The translations under genes were made by a program, and so were the position numbers. Positions 7,783-16,278 of a stretch of DNA of 64,000 nucleotides are shown here, one piece after another. The stretch's first letter is position 1. Each line of letters begins with the position of its first letter. Origin of the DNA: Acrocarpospora catenulata (GTDB taxonomy: Bacteria; Actinomycetota; Actinomycetes; Streptosporangiales; Streptosporangiaceae); contig NZ_JAHCST010000012.1 in NCBI RefSeq assembly GCF_018476525.1, forward strand, positions 1-64,000, read 5' to 3'. Below the pieces are notes generated by a model. The model was given only the letters and a program-made list of their open reading frames with translations. It ran no database searches and had not been told where the DNA came from.

Positions 7783-9710
7783 TGTGCCACGAACGCAGGA
7801 AGAGAGGTGCGGAATGTAGGTAGGCGCCTCTTGAAATGCGGTGCTGCGCGAATGATGAAGGTTGGCCCTTCGGAGTCGCCCTGCGGGGGGAGGCTTCAAA
7901 CCGCCACATGCTGCGTTGGCTGAAGACCGTCGTGGTGAGCGATGTGGAAAAGGCGTCGTGAGAGGCGTCAGGTGGGGATCAGGAAGGCGAGCGCAAGCGA
8001 ATCGCTGATGACGTGTCGAAAACGTATTCAGATGGCATCGAAACTGGAGGTGTAGATATGGCTCCAGGACAAGTCTGGCGGATACCCGTTTACTGGCCAG
8101 ATGGTGCCCGGCATGGAGGCGACGCGAGTCTGATCTGCTGCTTTCGCGTGGAACGTGGGAAGGCGAGTCCCGATAGTTCCGCCAGGTCGGCGGTGAAAGG
8201 AAGCATCCCGAGCGGCAGAAACCGTGAGGGATTGAGTACCGGTGCGGGACTCGTCGGCGGACCGGCCCGTAGTAGTGATGAAATCCCTGTAATGGGGGTG
8301 GAGCGAAGGGGCCGGGTCATCCGTGGCTGTGTTCGTTCGATCAACCAGGCGCTGTCCTGGGAGGAGTCGCGTGGGCGAGCTGAAATCAACAGACAAGTCG
8401 TTTGAGATCTCGAAGTGGGAAGTATGGGAGGCATGGGAGAAGGTCAAGGCCAATAAGGGTGCGCCGGGAGTGGACGGCTGCTCGATCGAGGAATTCGAGA
8501 AAGATCTGCGGAGCAACCTCTACAAGATCTGGAACCGGATGTCTTCGGGCAGCTACTTCCCGCCTCCGGTAAGAGCGGTGGAGATACCGAAATCGCATGG
8601 CGGAGGGACCAGAATTCTTGGCGTTCCTACTGTCGCGGACAGGATCGCGCAGACCGTGGTCGCGGTCCGGCTGGAGAAGGAATTGGAACCGAAGTTCCAT
8701 GCCGACTCCTACGGGTACCGGCCCAAACGGTCGGCCCTGGACGCGGTGGGAAAGTGCCGAGAGCGCTGCTTCAAGACCGACTGGGTTATCGATCTCGACA
8801 TCCAGAGATTCTTCGACAGCGTTCCCTGGGGCCTCATGGTCAAAGCGGTGGAGGCCAACACCGACCAGCGTTGGGTCGTGCTCTATGTGGAGCGATGGCT
8901 GCGTGCGCCGCTTCAAATGCCCGACGGAACCTTGCAACAGCGAGACCGTGGAACCCCACAGGGCTCAGCGGTCTCACCCGTGCTGGCAAATCTGTTCCTG
9001 CATTATGCGTTCGATATGTGGATGGCTCGGGAGTTCCCGACCGTGTCCTTCGAACGCTACGTGGATGACGCGGTCGTGCACTGCGTCAGTGAACGCCAAG
9101 CCATGAAAGTGGTGGAAGCGATAAGGGACAGGATGGAAGAAGTCGGGCTGCGATTACATCCCGACAAAACCCGGATCGTCTACTGCAAGGACGCAAATCG
9201 GCGCGGCTCGTATGAGCATACGTCGTTCACGTTTTTGGGTTTTACGTTCCGTGTCCGCGCGGCGCGTAGCAAGTACGGAGTGACTTTCTCGTGCTTCCTG
9301 CCCGCGATCAGCAAGGAAGCCCTTAAGAAGATCAGCGCCGAGATGCGTCGATGGCGCATCCATCGGCGTACGAGCCATACCTTCGCTCAACTCGCACGGG
9401 TCATCAATCCGATCGTGCGAGGGTGGATGCAATACTACGGAGCGTTCTACCACTCCGCGCTGAAACCACTCCTCCGGCGCATCAACGCCTACCTGGTGCG
9501 CTGGATCCGCAGAAAGTACAAACGACTGGCCGGGTTCAATAAAGCCAAGACGTGCTTCCAAGGAATCACGCAGCGATACCCAAGGATGTTCGCTCACTGG
9601 CGCTGGTCCCGCAATTTCTGGTGACAAGGATGGCAAGAGCCGTGTAATGGGAGACTATTACGCACGGTTCTGTGGGGGCCGGAGGGTGAGATTCCCTCCG
9701 GCTACCCGAC
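7783..9710 (+). mobile_element. Group II intron (retroelement) inserted antisense into the IS3 transposase gene
   Basis: The 5' end is GTGTG at 7783, fitting the GUGYG consensus. The 3' end is CTACCCGAC ending at 9710. A 34-nt domain V hairpin (9637-9670, starting GAGCCGTG, ending CACGGTTC) is followed by domain VI with a GC-rich stem and a candidate branch A at 9704. Removing 7783-9710 restores the IS3 orfB frame exactly (Met-Gly-Asp-Ile), which confirms both boundaries. The intron encodes a reverse transcriptase (8371-9624). It runs opposite to orfB, so RNA splicing cannot rescue the transposase. I could not identify EBS1/EBS2 by eye. Confidence 0.9.
8371..9624 (+). CDS. ltrA: Group II intron-encoded reverse transcriptase/maturase
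   Basis: 417 aa. GTG 8371 is preceded by GGGAGGAGTC and gives the common N-terminus VGELKSTDK; an upstream in-frame ATG at 8323 is less likely. RT motifs include NKGAPGVDG, GYRPKRSALDA, LDIQRFFDS, GTPQGSAVSPVLANLFL and the active-site YVDD at about residues 230-233. The group II maturase (X) domain covers the last ~90 residues (HTFAQLARVINPIVRGWMQYYG). There is no C-terminal HNH endonuclease, so mobility would rely on replication-fork priming, as in other En-minus introns. Confidence 0.95.
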   Translation: MGELKSTDKSFEISKWEVWEAWEKVKANKGAPGVDGCSIEEFEKDLRSNLYKIWNRMSSGSYFPPPVRAVEIPKSHGGGTRILGVPTVADRIAQTVVAVRLEKELEPKFHADSYGYRPKRSALDAVGKCRERCFKTDWVIDLDIQRFFDSVPWGLMVKAVEANTDQRWVVLYVERWLRAPLQMPDGTLQQRDRGTPQGSAVSPVLANLFLHYAFDMWMAREFPTVSFERYVDDAVVHCVSERQAMKVVEAIRDRMEEVGLRLHPDKTRIVYCKDANRRGSYEHTSFTFLGFTFRVRAARSKYGVTFSCFLPAISKEALKKISAEMRRWRIHRRTSHTFAQLARVINPIVRGWMQYYGAFYHSALKPLLRRINAYLVRWIRRKYKRLAGFNKAKTCFQGITQRYPRMFAHWRWSRNFW

Positions 9711-10114
9711 CCCATGTACTTGAGGCCGGGCGCGCCGACGGTGAAGTCCCGGCCGAACAGGTCGGGCACCGGCGTCGCCGAGGGTTCGCAGACGGTGGTG
9801 CGGACGCGTCGGCGCAGGCGGGTGCCGGTAATGGCGAACTTGCGCATCACCCGGACCACCCGCTTCTCGTTGATCTTCTGGCCGTCGGCGCGTAGTTCGG
9901 CGGTCACCCGCGGTGAGCCGTAGGCGCCGTCGGAGCCGGCGTGCACGACGCGGATCTCCTGTGCCGGCGCCTGGTCGGCCGCCTCACGCGCCGCGCGGGC
10001 CTGGGCGCCCTTGCGCCATGTGTAGTAGCTGGAGCGGTTCACGCTCAGCACCTGGCACAGCCGCTTCACGCCGAAGGCGCGGTGGTGGTCGTCAACGAAC
10101 TGGAAGCGGTTCAC
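9711..10114 (-). pseudogene. IS3 transposase orfB, N-terminal half
   Basis: Starts at GTG 10114, whose GTGA overlaps the orfA stop. It contains the HTH_21 region (YGSPRVTAELR, INEKRVVRVMR) typical of IS3 OrfB, and ends at FTVGAPGLKYMG where the intron begins. Together with 7283-7782 it makes a normal-length OrfB of about 300 residues. Confidence 0.88.
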
Positions 10115-10452
10115 CAGTTTGTCTCCCCGGCGAAATACTTGGCCGCCTTGCGAAGAATGTCGCGTTCGGTGGCCAGTTTCCGCTCGCTGGCCTCCAGCTG
10201 CCGTACCCGCTCCTCCAACTGGCGGATGCGCTCGGATGCCTGGTCGGCCTGTGCCGGTGACGAGTCGCGAGCGGGGGGCCGGGCGGCCCGCGCCCCGCCG
10301 TTCTTCTCACGCGCTCGCAGCACCCACTCGCGCAGGCTACCCCGGCTCACGCCCAGGTCGGCGGCGATGCCCTTGTAGGTCGCCCCTTCGGTGGACTCGT
10401 ACAAGGCCACGGCATCGGCCTTGAACTCCTCCGAGTAGTCCTTCAACGCCAT
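10111..10452 (-). CDS. IS3-family transposase OrfA (helix-turn-helix)
   Basis: 113 aa from ATG 10452 (MALKDYSEEFKADAV). It has the HTH_Tnp_1 start (YSEEFKADAVALYESTEG), a helix-turn-helix (YKGIAADLGVSRGSLREWV) and a C-terminal leucine-zipper-like coiled coil (ERIRQLEERVRQLEASERKL) used for multimerisation. Its stop overlaps the orfB start by 4 bases. The gene itself appears intact. Confidence 0.9.
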   Translation of the reverse strand: MALKDYSEEFKADAVALYESTEGATYKGIAADLGVSRGSLREWVLRAREKNGGARAARPPARDSSPAQADQASERIRQLEERVRQLEASERKLATERDILRKAAKYFAGETNW

Positions 10453-10525
10453 CGGCGGTCTTCTCGCTTCCTCTGAATCAAGCAAGATCCAGTATCAGCG
10501 TGTCCACCAACCGGGGGGAGGTCCC

Positions 10526-10657
10526 ATGAAGGATGGCTCCGTTGTCGAACGCGGCGCTGTGACCGATGTGCTCACCGCTCCCAGGCATCCGTACACCCGC
10601 TCCCTGTTGGAGAGCGCCTACGCCAGACGACCATCAGCTAACCGCCTCGTCCAGTGA
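10526..10657 (+). pseudogene. C-terminal remnant of a peptide-type ABC ATPase
   Basis: 43 codons beginning MKDGSVVERGAVTDVLTAPR followed by HPYTRSLLES. They align with the end of the double ATPase at 5114-6877 (MKDGTIVEHGTVTEVLTAPR, HPYTHSLLDS) but differ in many residues, so this is a paralogue, not a recent copy. It starts just inside the IS3 right end, so most of the gene was lost. It implies the second TetR/monooxygenase locus once had its own transporter. Confidence 0.75.
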
Positions 10658-10776
10658 ATCGGGGATGCTCGCCGGCGACCGGAATCAACCGTGCCCACGA
10701 CCCGGGCACCACGATCCGCGCCGACGCTGATGGCCCTGCCGAAGGCGCTCTCATAGTTGTGAGCGCGGCGCCGCGC

Positions 10777-11331
10777 TCATCGAGGGGCAAGCCCGGAATA
10801 CGCGAGGTCGAGGAACCGCTCGGCGTCTTGCGGATCGGTCTCGCAAGCACCGGCGATCGCGTTCGCGAGGGTCAGCAGCTCAGCAGCCGTGAGATCTGAA
10901 CGAGCGGTCTTGTGCTCCCAAGCATCGGTGAGCAAGACGTCCGCCGCCTCCTGCAGGTCCTCATGGAAAGTACAGGACAGCGCCGCGCTCTCCCCCGCCG
11001 TGCCCAGAGCAGCCGCCGCGAGCCCGCGGCATTCCGCGATCCGCGTGATCAAGAACAGCAGCCATTCGCGCAACGCGCCGCCGTCTTGACGCGCAGAGAG
11101 CAACCGGTGCCCCACTGCCGCATACTCCTCCGCAGCCCCGGAGTACGCCGCGACCAAGAGTGCGTAGCGCGTGGGAAAGTGCCGGTACAGCGTGCCGCTT
11201 CCCACACCTGCGCGTCGAGCGATCTCGTCCAGTGAGACATCGGACCCGCTCTCGGAGATCACTTCGCGCGCAGCACGAACGAGCAGGTTGTAGTTACGTC
11301 GTGCGTCTGCCCGCCGAACATGTGCGGCCAA
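10777..11331 (-). CDS. TetR-family regulator divergent from flavin reductase/monooxygenase genes
   Basis: 184 aa using a TTG start at 11331, supported by the purine-rich AAGGTGGAGGTGG just upstream. The frame extends to an ATG at 11484, but that start would lie inside the divergent flavin reductase and run through the operator. Helix-turn-helix: VSLDEIARRAGVGSGTLYRHFP. Paralogous to the TetR at 861-1433. Likely represses the 11425-14320 operon through the GGGGAGTATCCCC site. Confidence 0.85.
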   Translation of the reverse strand: MAAHVRRADARRNYNLLVRAAREVISESGSDVSLDEIARRAGVGSGTLYRHFPTRYALLVAAYSGAAEEYAAVGHRLLSARQDGGALREWLLFLITRIAECRGLAAAALGTAGESAALSCTFHEDLQEAADVLLTDAWEHKTARSDLTAAELLTLANAIAGACETDPQDAERFLDLAYSGLAPR

Positions 11332-11393
11332 CCTGCCACCTCCACCTTGAAAACCGGGGGACTCTCCGCTTAGAGTAGCAGCAGGACACAACC

Positions 11394-11406
11394 GGGGAGT
11401 ATCCCC
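11394..11406. promoter_or_regulatory. Operator-like palindrome GGGGAGTATCCCC
   Basis: A 13-bp near-palindrome midway between the divergent TetR (start 11331) and flavin reductase (start 11425). A degenerate half-related copy (GGGGACTCTCCGC) is at 11357-11369. It has the same GGGGA-N3-TCCCC pattern as the two units of the 1507-1543 palindrome, so both TetR proteins may recognise both loci. Confidence 0.65.
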
Positions 11407-11424
11407 ATTTCGAGGAGGCGACGG

Positions 11425-11925
11425 ATGACTGCGCAGCTCACACCAGTGGCGGCCGACGAGTTCCGCGAGCTCTTCCGCCGTCATCCCGGGGCCGTCACGA
11501 TCATCGGGGCGCGAGCGGCTGATGGTGCGTTAGCGGGTTTCACCTCCACATCGGTGATCTCAGTGTCAGCTGCGCCACCGCTCATCGCCTTCTCCGTGGC
11601 GACCACATCGTCGTCTTGGCCTGCGATCCGAGATGCTGATCAGGTCGTGGTGAGTTTCCTCACGGCGGAGCAGGCAGATATCGCTACTCGATTCGCAATG
11701 CACGGGATCGACCGTTTCGCGGAAGGCGGCTGGCGTTCGCTCGTCACCGGCGACCCCGTGATCGAGGAGGCTGCAGCGTGGCTCACGGCCCGGATCACGC
11801 AGCGTGTTGATGCGGGAAGCAGTCAGCTCATCGTCGCCGAGGTGTATGCCATCGATGCCCTTACAGAGTCTGCGGCGCCGCTGATCTACTTCGACAGGGC
11901 GTACCGGCGACCTGGTGACTGGTGA
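11425..11925 (+). CDS. Flavin reductase (FMN-binding, two-component monooxygenase partner)
   Basis: 166 aa of the flavin reductase-like (Flavin_Reduct/HpaC) family. The N-terminal FRRHPGAVTIIGARAADG, then GFTSTSVISVSAAPPLIAFSV and SSWPAI are characteristic of the FMN-binding barrel. It supplies reduced flavin to partner LLM monooxygenases, two of which follow in the same direction. RBS CGAGGAGG lies at 11411-11418. Downstream spacing of 98 bp leaves room for a second promoter. Confidence 0.9.
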   Translation: MTAQLTPVAADEFRELFRRHPGAVTIIGARAADGALAGFTSTSVISVSAAPPLIAFSVATTSSSWPAIRDADQVVVSFLTAEQADIATRFAMHGIDRFAEGGWRSLVTGDPVIEEAAAWLTARITQRVDAGSSQLIVAEVYAIDALTESAAPLIYFDRAYRRPGDW

Positions 11926-12023
11926 TGACCGAGTGCCTGAGGTCGGGACAACCACCTGCACCTCATTCCGGAGAGCAACGAACCATCGCCACAGACCCCT
12001 GGACACAGTAGTGAGGACTTGAT

Positions 12024-13154
12024 ATGCCTGCTCGACCCCCGCTGCGGTTCTCAACCGCCACGTTGCCGTGCAGCGAGCACACCGGCGAACAGCTGGACGC
12101 AGCGCTCGACGTGCACGTCATCGCTGGCCACGTCCGACGCGTGGAACGGGCCGGGTTCTCCGCACTCATCGTCACCGACGACGTTGCTACGAGCGCCGAG
12201 CAGCCTGACACGCCCGTGCTCGAGCCGCTGACGCTTCTCTCGGCACTCGCCATGCTCACCGACAAGATCGGACTCGTGGCCACGGTGACGACAGAAGCCA
12301 ACGAGCCATTCCACGTCGCCCGTCGACTTGCGAGTCTTGACCACGTCTCCGATGGCCGGGCGGGCTGGAACGTGGACACGAGATGCTCACATCGGGAAGC
12401 TGGCGGCTTTGCACGGGATGTAGGCGGTGCGCGAGGAGATCGCCATGAGCGGGCGGACGAGTTCCTGTCGGTAGCCCGAGGGCTCTGGGACAGCTACGCC
12501 GACGACGCGCTCGTCGCCGACAAGCGATCCGGTACGTACTTTCGTCCCGCGCGGAGGCGCTCGCTCGATCACAGGGGAACGTACTACGACGTCGCGGGAC
12601 CTCTAAACCTGTCGCGGTCACCGCAGGCGTATCCTGTGCTCTTCGTCACCGCCGACGATGAGGACAGCATAGCGTTTGCCGCTAGGCAAGCCGATGTCGT
12701 ACTCACGGACGCGCGCTCGATCGACGACGTCCTCATCCTCCGGACACGACTCGACCACTCACACGACGCTGCCGAGCGAACGCAGGAGCCCGTCCAGATC
12801 TGGCCGGGCGTCACTCCTGTCGTGGCCCCAAGCCAGGAGGAAGCAGTAAGCCGTCGGGAGGAACTGCAGGCCGCACTCCGTGGCCGCTCCCAGAGCACGA
12901 GCCTCAGAGAGCACCCGACCGGCCTGATCATCGCCGGCACCCCCCGACAGGTCGCCGATCGGATCACGGAATGGCACGAGGCAGGTGCTGCCGACGGGTT
13001 CGCGGTCAGGTTCCTGCAGACTCCCACCGACGCAGATCTCTTCCTCGATGGGGTACTGCCGATACTCGCCCAGCGCGGCGTCTTCGTCCCACCAGAAGGT
13101 GGAACCCTCCGCGAACAGCTGGGTCTTCCCCGACCGAACCGGAGCGCAGCATGA
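12024..13154 (+). CDS. LLM-class flavin-dependent monooxygenase
   Basis: 376 aa, bacterial luciferase-like fold of the NtaA/SnaA/DszA branch. Visible family motifs: a conserved segment LASLDHVSDGRAGWNVDT near residue 105-122, DHRGTYYDVAGPLNLSRSPQ, and the C-terminal GTPRQVADRITEWHEAGAADGF. It uses FMNH2 from the reductase encoded upstream and probably oxidises a sulfur, amine or aromatic substrate. Stop overlaps the next gene (ATGA). It lacks the usual N-terminal W-R-H-P segment seen in the neighbouring paralogue. Confidence 0.88.
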   Translation: MPARPPLRFSTATLPCSEHTGEQLDAALDVHVIAGHVRRVERAGFSALIVTDDVATSAEQPDTPVLEPLTLLSALAMLTDKIGLVATVTTEANEPFHVARRLASLDHVSDGRAGWNVDTRCSHREAGGFARDVGGARGDRHERADEFLSVARGLWDSYADDALVADKRSGTYFRPARRRSLDHRGTYYDVAGPLNLSRSPQAYPVLFVTADDEDSIAFAARQADVVLTDARSIDDVLILRTRLDHSHDAAERTQEPVQIWPGVTPVVAPSQEEAVSRREELQAALRGRSQSTSLREHPTGLIIAGTPRQVADRITEWHEAGAADGFAVRFLQTPTDADLFLDGVLPILAQRGVFVPPEGGTLREQLGLPRPNRSAA

Positions 13155-14320
13155 GCGAGAAGAAGCACGCGCATCTGGTGGCGCTGACCCACTCGACGGG
13201 TTCCCATCTGCGTGGGTGGCGCCACCCGAACACTCCCGCCCGTCCCGCCACGGACGTGAAAGCGTTCGTCGAGGTCGCGCAGGAACTGGAGCGCGGCTTC
13301 TTCGACGCGCTGTTCCTCTCCGAGACAACGGGAGTTATGCCCGGTCCTCCCGAGATGCATCAGTACGATTCCATGGTGAACGAGTCGTTGGACCCGACAC
13401 TGCTCCTGTCAGCGATCGCAGCAGCGACAGAACACCTCGGCCTCATCACGACCGCCTCGACAAGCCTGACCCAGCCCTACACGCTCGCGAGGTTACTGGG
13501 ATCGCTCGATCATCTGTCGGACGGACGAGCCGGCTGGAACGTCGTCACCTCCCGATTCGAGACGGAGGCGCGGAACTTCGGGATAGACCCGCGACAACTG
13601 CGCTCACCTGTACGGTATGAGGTCGCCTCGGAGTTCGTGGACATCGTCAAGCGACTCTGGGACAGCGGCGACGACGTGCTCGCCCCTCGGGGCGCAAGCG
13701 CGCAGGCACGGGAAGCGACTCAGGCCCAACTAGTCGATCATCGAGGCACGCACTTCCGGGTAACCGGCGCGCTCGGCCTCGCACGCCCGCCTCAGGGCCA
13801 TCCCGTCATCCTGCAGGCGGGGATGAGCGAAGATGGCCGGGAGCTCACTGCGCGCGAGGCCGACCTCGCACTCGGCCCCGGGGGCGGATTGCAGGCCAGG
13901 GAGGCCCGACAGGACCTCCGCCGACGAGCCGCCGCGTTCGGAAGAGACCCCGACTCGATCCTCGTACTCGCCGTGCTCCCGCCCGTCCTCGTGGCAGAGA
14001 CGCGCGTGGAGGCGGAGGCCCAATTACGCGAGTTCGCCGAACTCCTGGGCCCAGTTGAACGCCAGAATCCCGGCGTGATCGCCGGGCCCGCGATCGGCCT
14101 CGCGGACATCATGGAGAGCTGGCTCGACGAGGGTGCCGCCGATGGCTTCGTCGTGCCCTTCCCCTATCTCCAAGGCCCTGTCGCCGCATTCACGCGCCTT
14201 GTCATCCCGGAACTGCAGAAGCGCGGCCGATTCCGGACCGCATATGCAGGCAGAACATTGCGCGAGAATCTCGGTTTGCCGCGACCTGCACCGCGGAATC
14301 GTCCAACGACCACTCCATGA
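13151..14320 (+). CDS. LLM-class flavin-dependent monooxygenase (NtaA/SnaA/DszA family)
   Basis: 389 aa; ATG 13151 overlaps the previous stop. The N-terminus HLVALTHSTGSHLRGWRHP, central SLDHLSDGRAGWNVVTSR, DHRGTHFRVTGALGLARPPQ and HPVILQAGMSEDGRELT are all family signatures. The C-terminus ends in LRENLGLPRP, as in characterised NtaA-type enzymes. Coupling to 12024-13154 suggests the two act on related substrates or consecutive steps. Confidence 0.92.
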   Translation: MSEKKHAHLVALTHSTGSHLRGWRHPNTPARPATDVKAFVEVAQELERGFFDALFLSETTGVMPGPPEMHQYDSMVNESLDPTLLLSAIAAATEHLGLITTASTSLTQPYTLARLLGSLDHLSDGRAGWNVVTSRFETEARNFGIDPRQLRSPVRYEVASEFVDIVKRLWDSGDDVLAPRGASAQAREATQAQLVDHRGTHFRVTGALGLARPPQGHPVILQAGMSEDGRELTAREADLALGPGGGLQAREARQDLRRRAAAFGRDPDSILVLAVLPPVLVAETRVEAEAQLREFAELLGPVERQNPGVIAGPAIGLADIMESWLDEGAADGFVVPFPYLQGPVAAFTRLVIPELQKRGRFRTAYAGRTLRENLGLPRPAPRNRPTTTP

Positions 14321-14522
14321 GCGTCCACGACGAGGACATTAGCGAGGTTCGCCGCCTAACCTCGATGTTTCGTGAGTCTGAGCGGGTCGCGTAGCGAGCC
14401 GACCAACCGAGACTTTTCAGTCGCTGATCAGCCCGGCGGCCCGACTTTCGCGCCGGGTGAGCGGGGTTCCACAGGCCCGGCCGAGTGCTCCTTCCTGGGA
14501 TTGCCGGGACGATTGCCGATGG

Positions 14523-15902
14523 TCAGGGTGCGGGCAGGGTCTGCAAGCGGGTGACCCCGGAGGCGATCAGACCGGCCCACCGCCACTGCCGGTCCAGGCG
14601 GAGCCGGATCCTTCTACCACCCCTGACCAGGCGTCCGGCGACCGAGAACAGCCGTAGCCGCAGCCGTTTGGGTTCCCACCGGCGGGCCGGGCCACCGTGA
14701 AAAGCCAGTAACTGGGTCCAGGCGGTCAGCTCGCAGGCCAGAGCGACCAGTTCCAGCCAGACCTGGTTGTGGGCGAAGCCGTGCAGCGGCAGGTTGCGCA
14801 GCCCGGTGTCCTTGGCGGAGCGGATGCGGTCCTCGCAGCGGGCCCGCCGCCGGTGCCGCAGTTCCAGGTCGGCGAGCTGGCCACGGCCGCCGCCCGGGCG
14901 GGTGCCGGTGACGAAACACGTGAACCGGTGCCCGTCGATGTCGGTAAACCGCAACTGAGCGCCCGGGTGCGGGCGTTCCTTGCGGACGATGACCCGCATC
15001 CCCTCCGGCCAGCCGGTCAGGTCCAGCATTCCGGTCAGCTCCGCCACCCACGCCCCGTCCCGGACCTGCCCGCCGGCGTCGTAGGCGATTTCCCACATGT
15101 CTTTCGGCAAGGCCAGGATCGCCGCGCAGATGTCCTCGGTCAGGTTGAAGCCGATCGAGTACTTCAGGCGGCGGGCGTTCACCCAGTTCAGGAACTCGTG
15201 GGTGCCGCCTCCGCAGTCGGTGCGGATGAGAACTTGTCTGTGCAGGCGCGCGGGGATTTGGTTAAGGGCCAGGCGGCCGGCGGTGATGTGATCGGCGGCG
15301 GTGTTGGCACCGGCGTTGCCTTTGCGCAGCAGCAGCGCCGCGGCCTCGCCGGTCCCGCCCGTGCCGTGATCGATGAACGCGGTCATCGGATGGAACCCGA
15401 AACTCTTCTTCCAGGTCGGCGCCGCTGATTCCTTCTCCGAATGCGCGATCACGATGGTGGCGTCCAGGTCCACCGGGATCAGCGCGCCGCCCGCGCCCGG
15501 GGCATGTTCTCCCGCCAGCTTCCAGACCTGTTCCCGCGCCGCCGCCCGCGCTGCGCGGATCAGGCGTCATGCTGTCGGTCCGGCCTCGGCCAGCGCGGCG
15601 ACCAGGCGGGAGACCGTGGGGTCGGAGGCCACCGGCCCGAACAGCTCCGGTGAGGAGCGCAGCACCGCCACATCGGCCAGGCAGTCCCCGCCCAGCGCGA
15701 GGGCGACCGCCAGATCCGTGATGATCTTTCCGGGGTCGTGCACCGACCTTGGCTTACGCCATCGGGACAGAGCCTGCGACATGCCCTGTCCCAGCCCGCT
15801 GACGCGCAGGGTCTCGATCAGCAGCAGTCCGCCGGCCTGGCTGAGGATTCCCCGCCCGTCCGATGACACGACGATCTTCTGGCTGGAAGCGATAGTCTGC
15901 AC
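14523..15902 (-). pseudogene. IS1380-family transposase with one in-frame premature stop
   Basis: Read from ATG 15902, the first 111 codons (SSDGRGILSQAGGLLLIETL, DLAVALALGGDCLADVAVLR) match the IS1380 N-terminus. A TGA at 15567-15569 then interrupts, and the same frame continues with IRAARAAAREQVWKLAGEHA and the DDE core (VDLDATIVIAHSEKESA, LIRTDCGGG, HRRRARCEDRIRSAKDTG) to 14523. The full length of 459 codons is normal for the family. The interrupted codon could be CGA to TGA by a single transition. Confidence 0.88.
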
Positions 15903-15905
15903 GGG

Positions 15906-15977
15906 AAAAGTGCTCCGGAACTCGGCGCGGACAGGACCTTCGACAAGCCCTATCCTCCCAGTTCAGAGAGCACTTTT
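15906..15977. repeat. 10-bp inverted repeat upstream of the IS1380 transposase
   Basis: AAAAGTGCTC (15906-15915) and GAGCACTTTT (15968-15977) are exact reverse complements separated by 52 bp, just upstream of the transposase start. They may be part of the element's end structure or a regulatory hairpin. I could not match a left-end partner, so the IS1380 boundaries stay undefined. Confidence 0.45.
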
Positions 15978-16278
15978 CTTATGTAAACGATCAGATCCCA
16001 CGCCGCCCAGGCGAAAGCCCGAGGCTAATGACTCGGGACACTTAATCGCATGAGTAGCTATGAGCCTCCCTCGCCGCACGGCAACGACGATGAAAGAGCC
16101 CTCTGTAGATGAGGATCGACCAACCTCGTGCTGCACACGGGTAGCTCGGTCTTGCTCACGGCGGTTGAGTCAGGACGGATGCGTCCCACGAACCGAACTG
16201 TCTTCGCCCACGCCAACATCATGTACATCCATGAGGGCCGTGCGGAAGAGGAGACAGCGACAGGCGGCACGACCTAGG
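15978..16278. other. Inter-IS stretch with a short unidentified protein remnant
   Basis: Between the IS1380 and IS1182 elements. On the plus strand, about 16112-16278, an open stretch reads NLVLHTGSSVLLTAVESG then a segment with FAHANIMYIHEG before a stop. It has no plausible start and looks like a gene fragment. I do not recognise the family with confidence. The rest shows no structure. Confidence 0.3.

Larger units (their letters stand above)
7273..10507 (-). mobile_element. IS3-family insertion sequence interrupted by a group II intron
   Basis: Both ends carry GTGGACACGC reading inward (7273-7282; complement at 10498-10507). Between them, on the minus strand, lie orfA (10111-10452) and orfB, the latter split by an intron at 7783-9710. 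Without the intron the element is about 1.3 kb, normal for IS3. It sits between an ISL3 fragment and an ABC ATPase fragment, so the flanks do not match. This indicates a later deletion or rearrangement at one end. Confidence 0.75.

Noticed and set aside
6803-7909. Apparent 368-residue fusion protein with an integrase domain and zinc ribbon
   Set aside because: It joins intron antisense sequence, the IS3 orfB C-terminus and an ISL3 fragment across two junctions; not a real gene.
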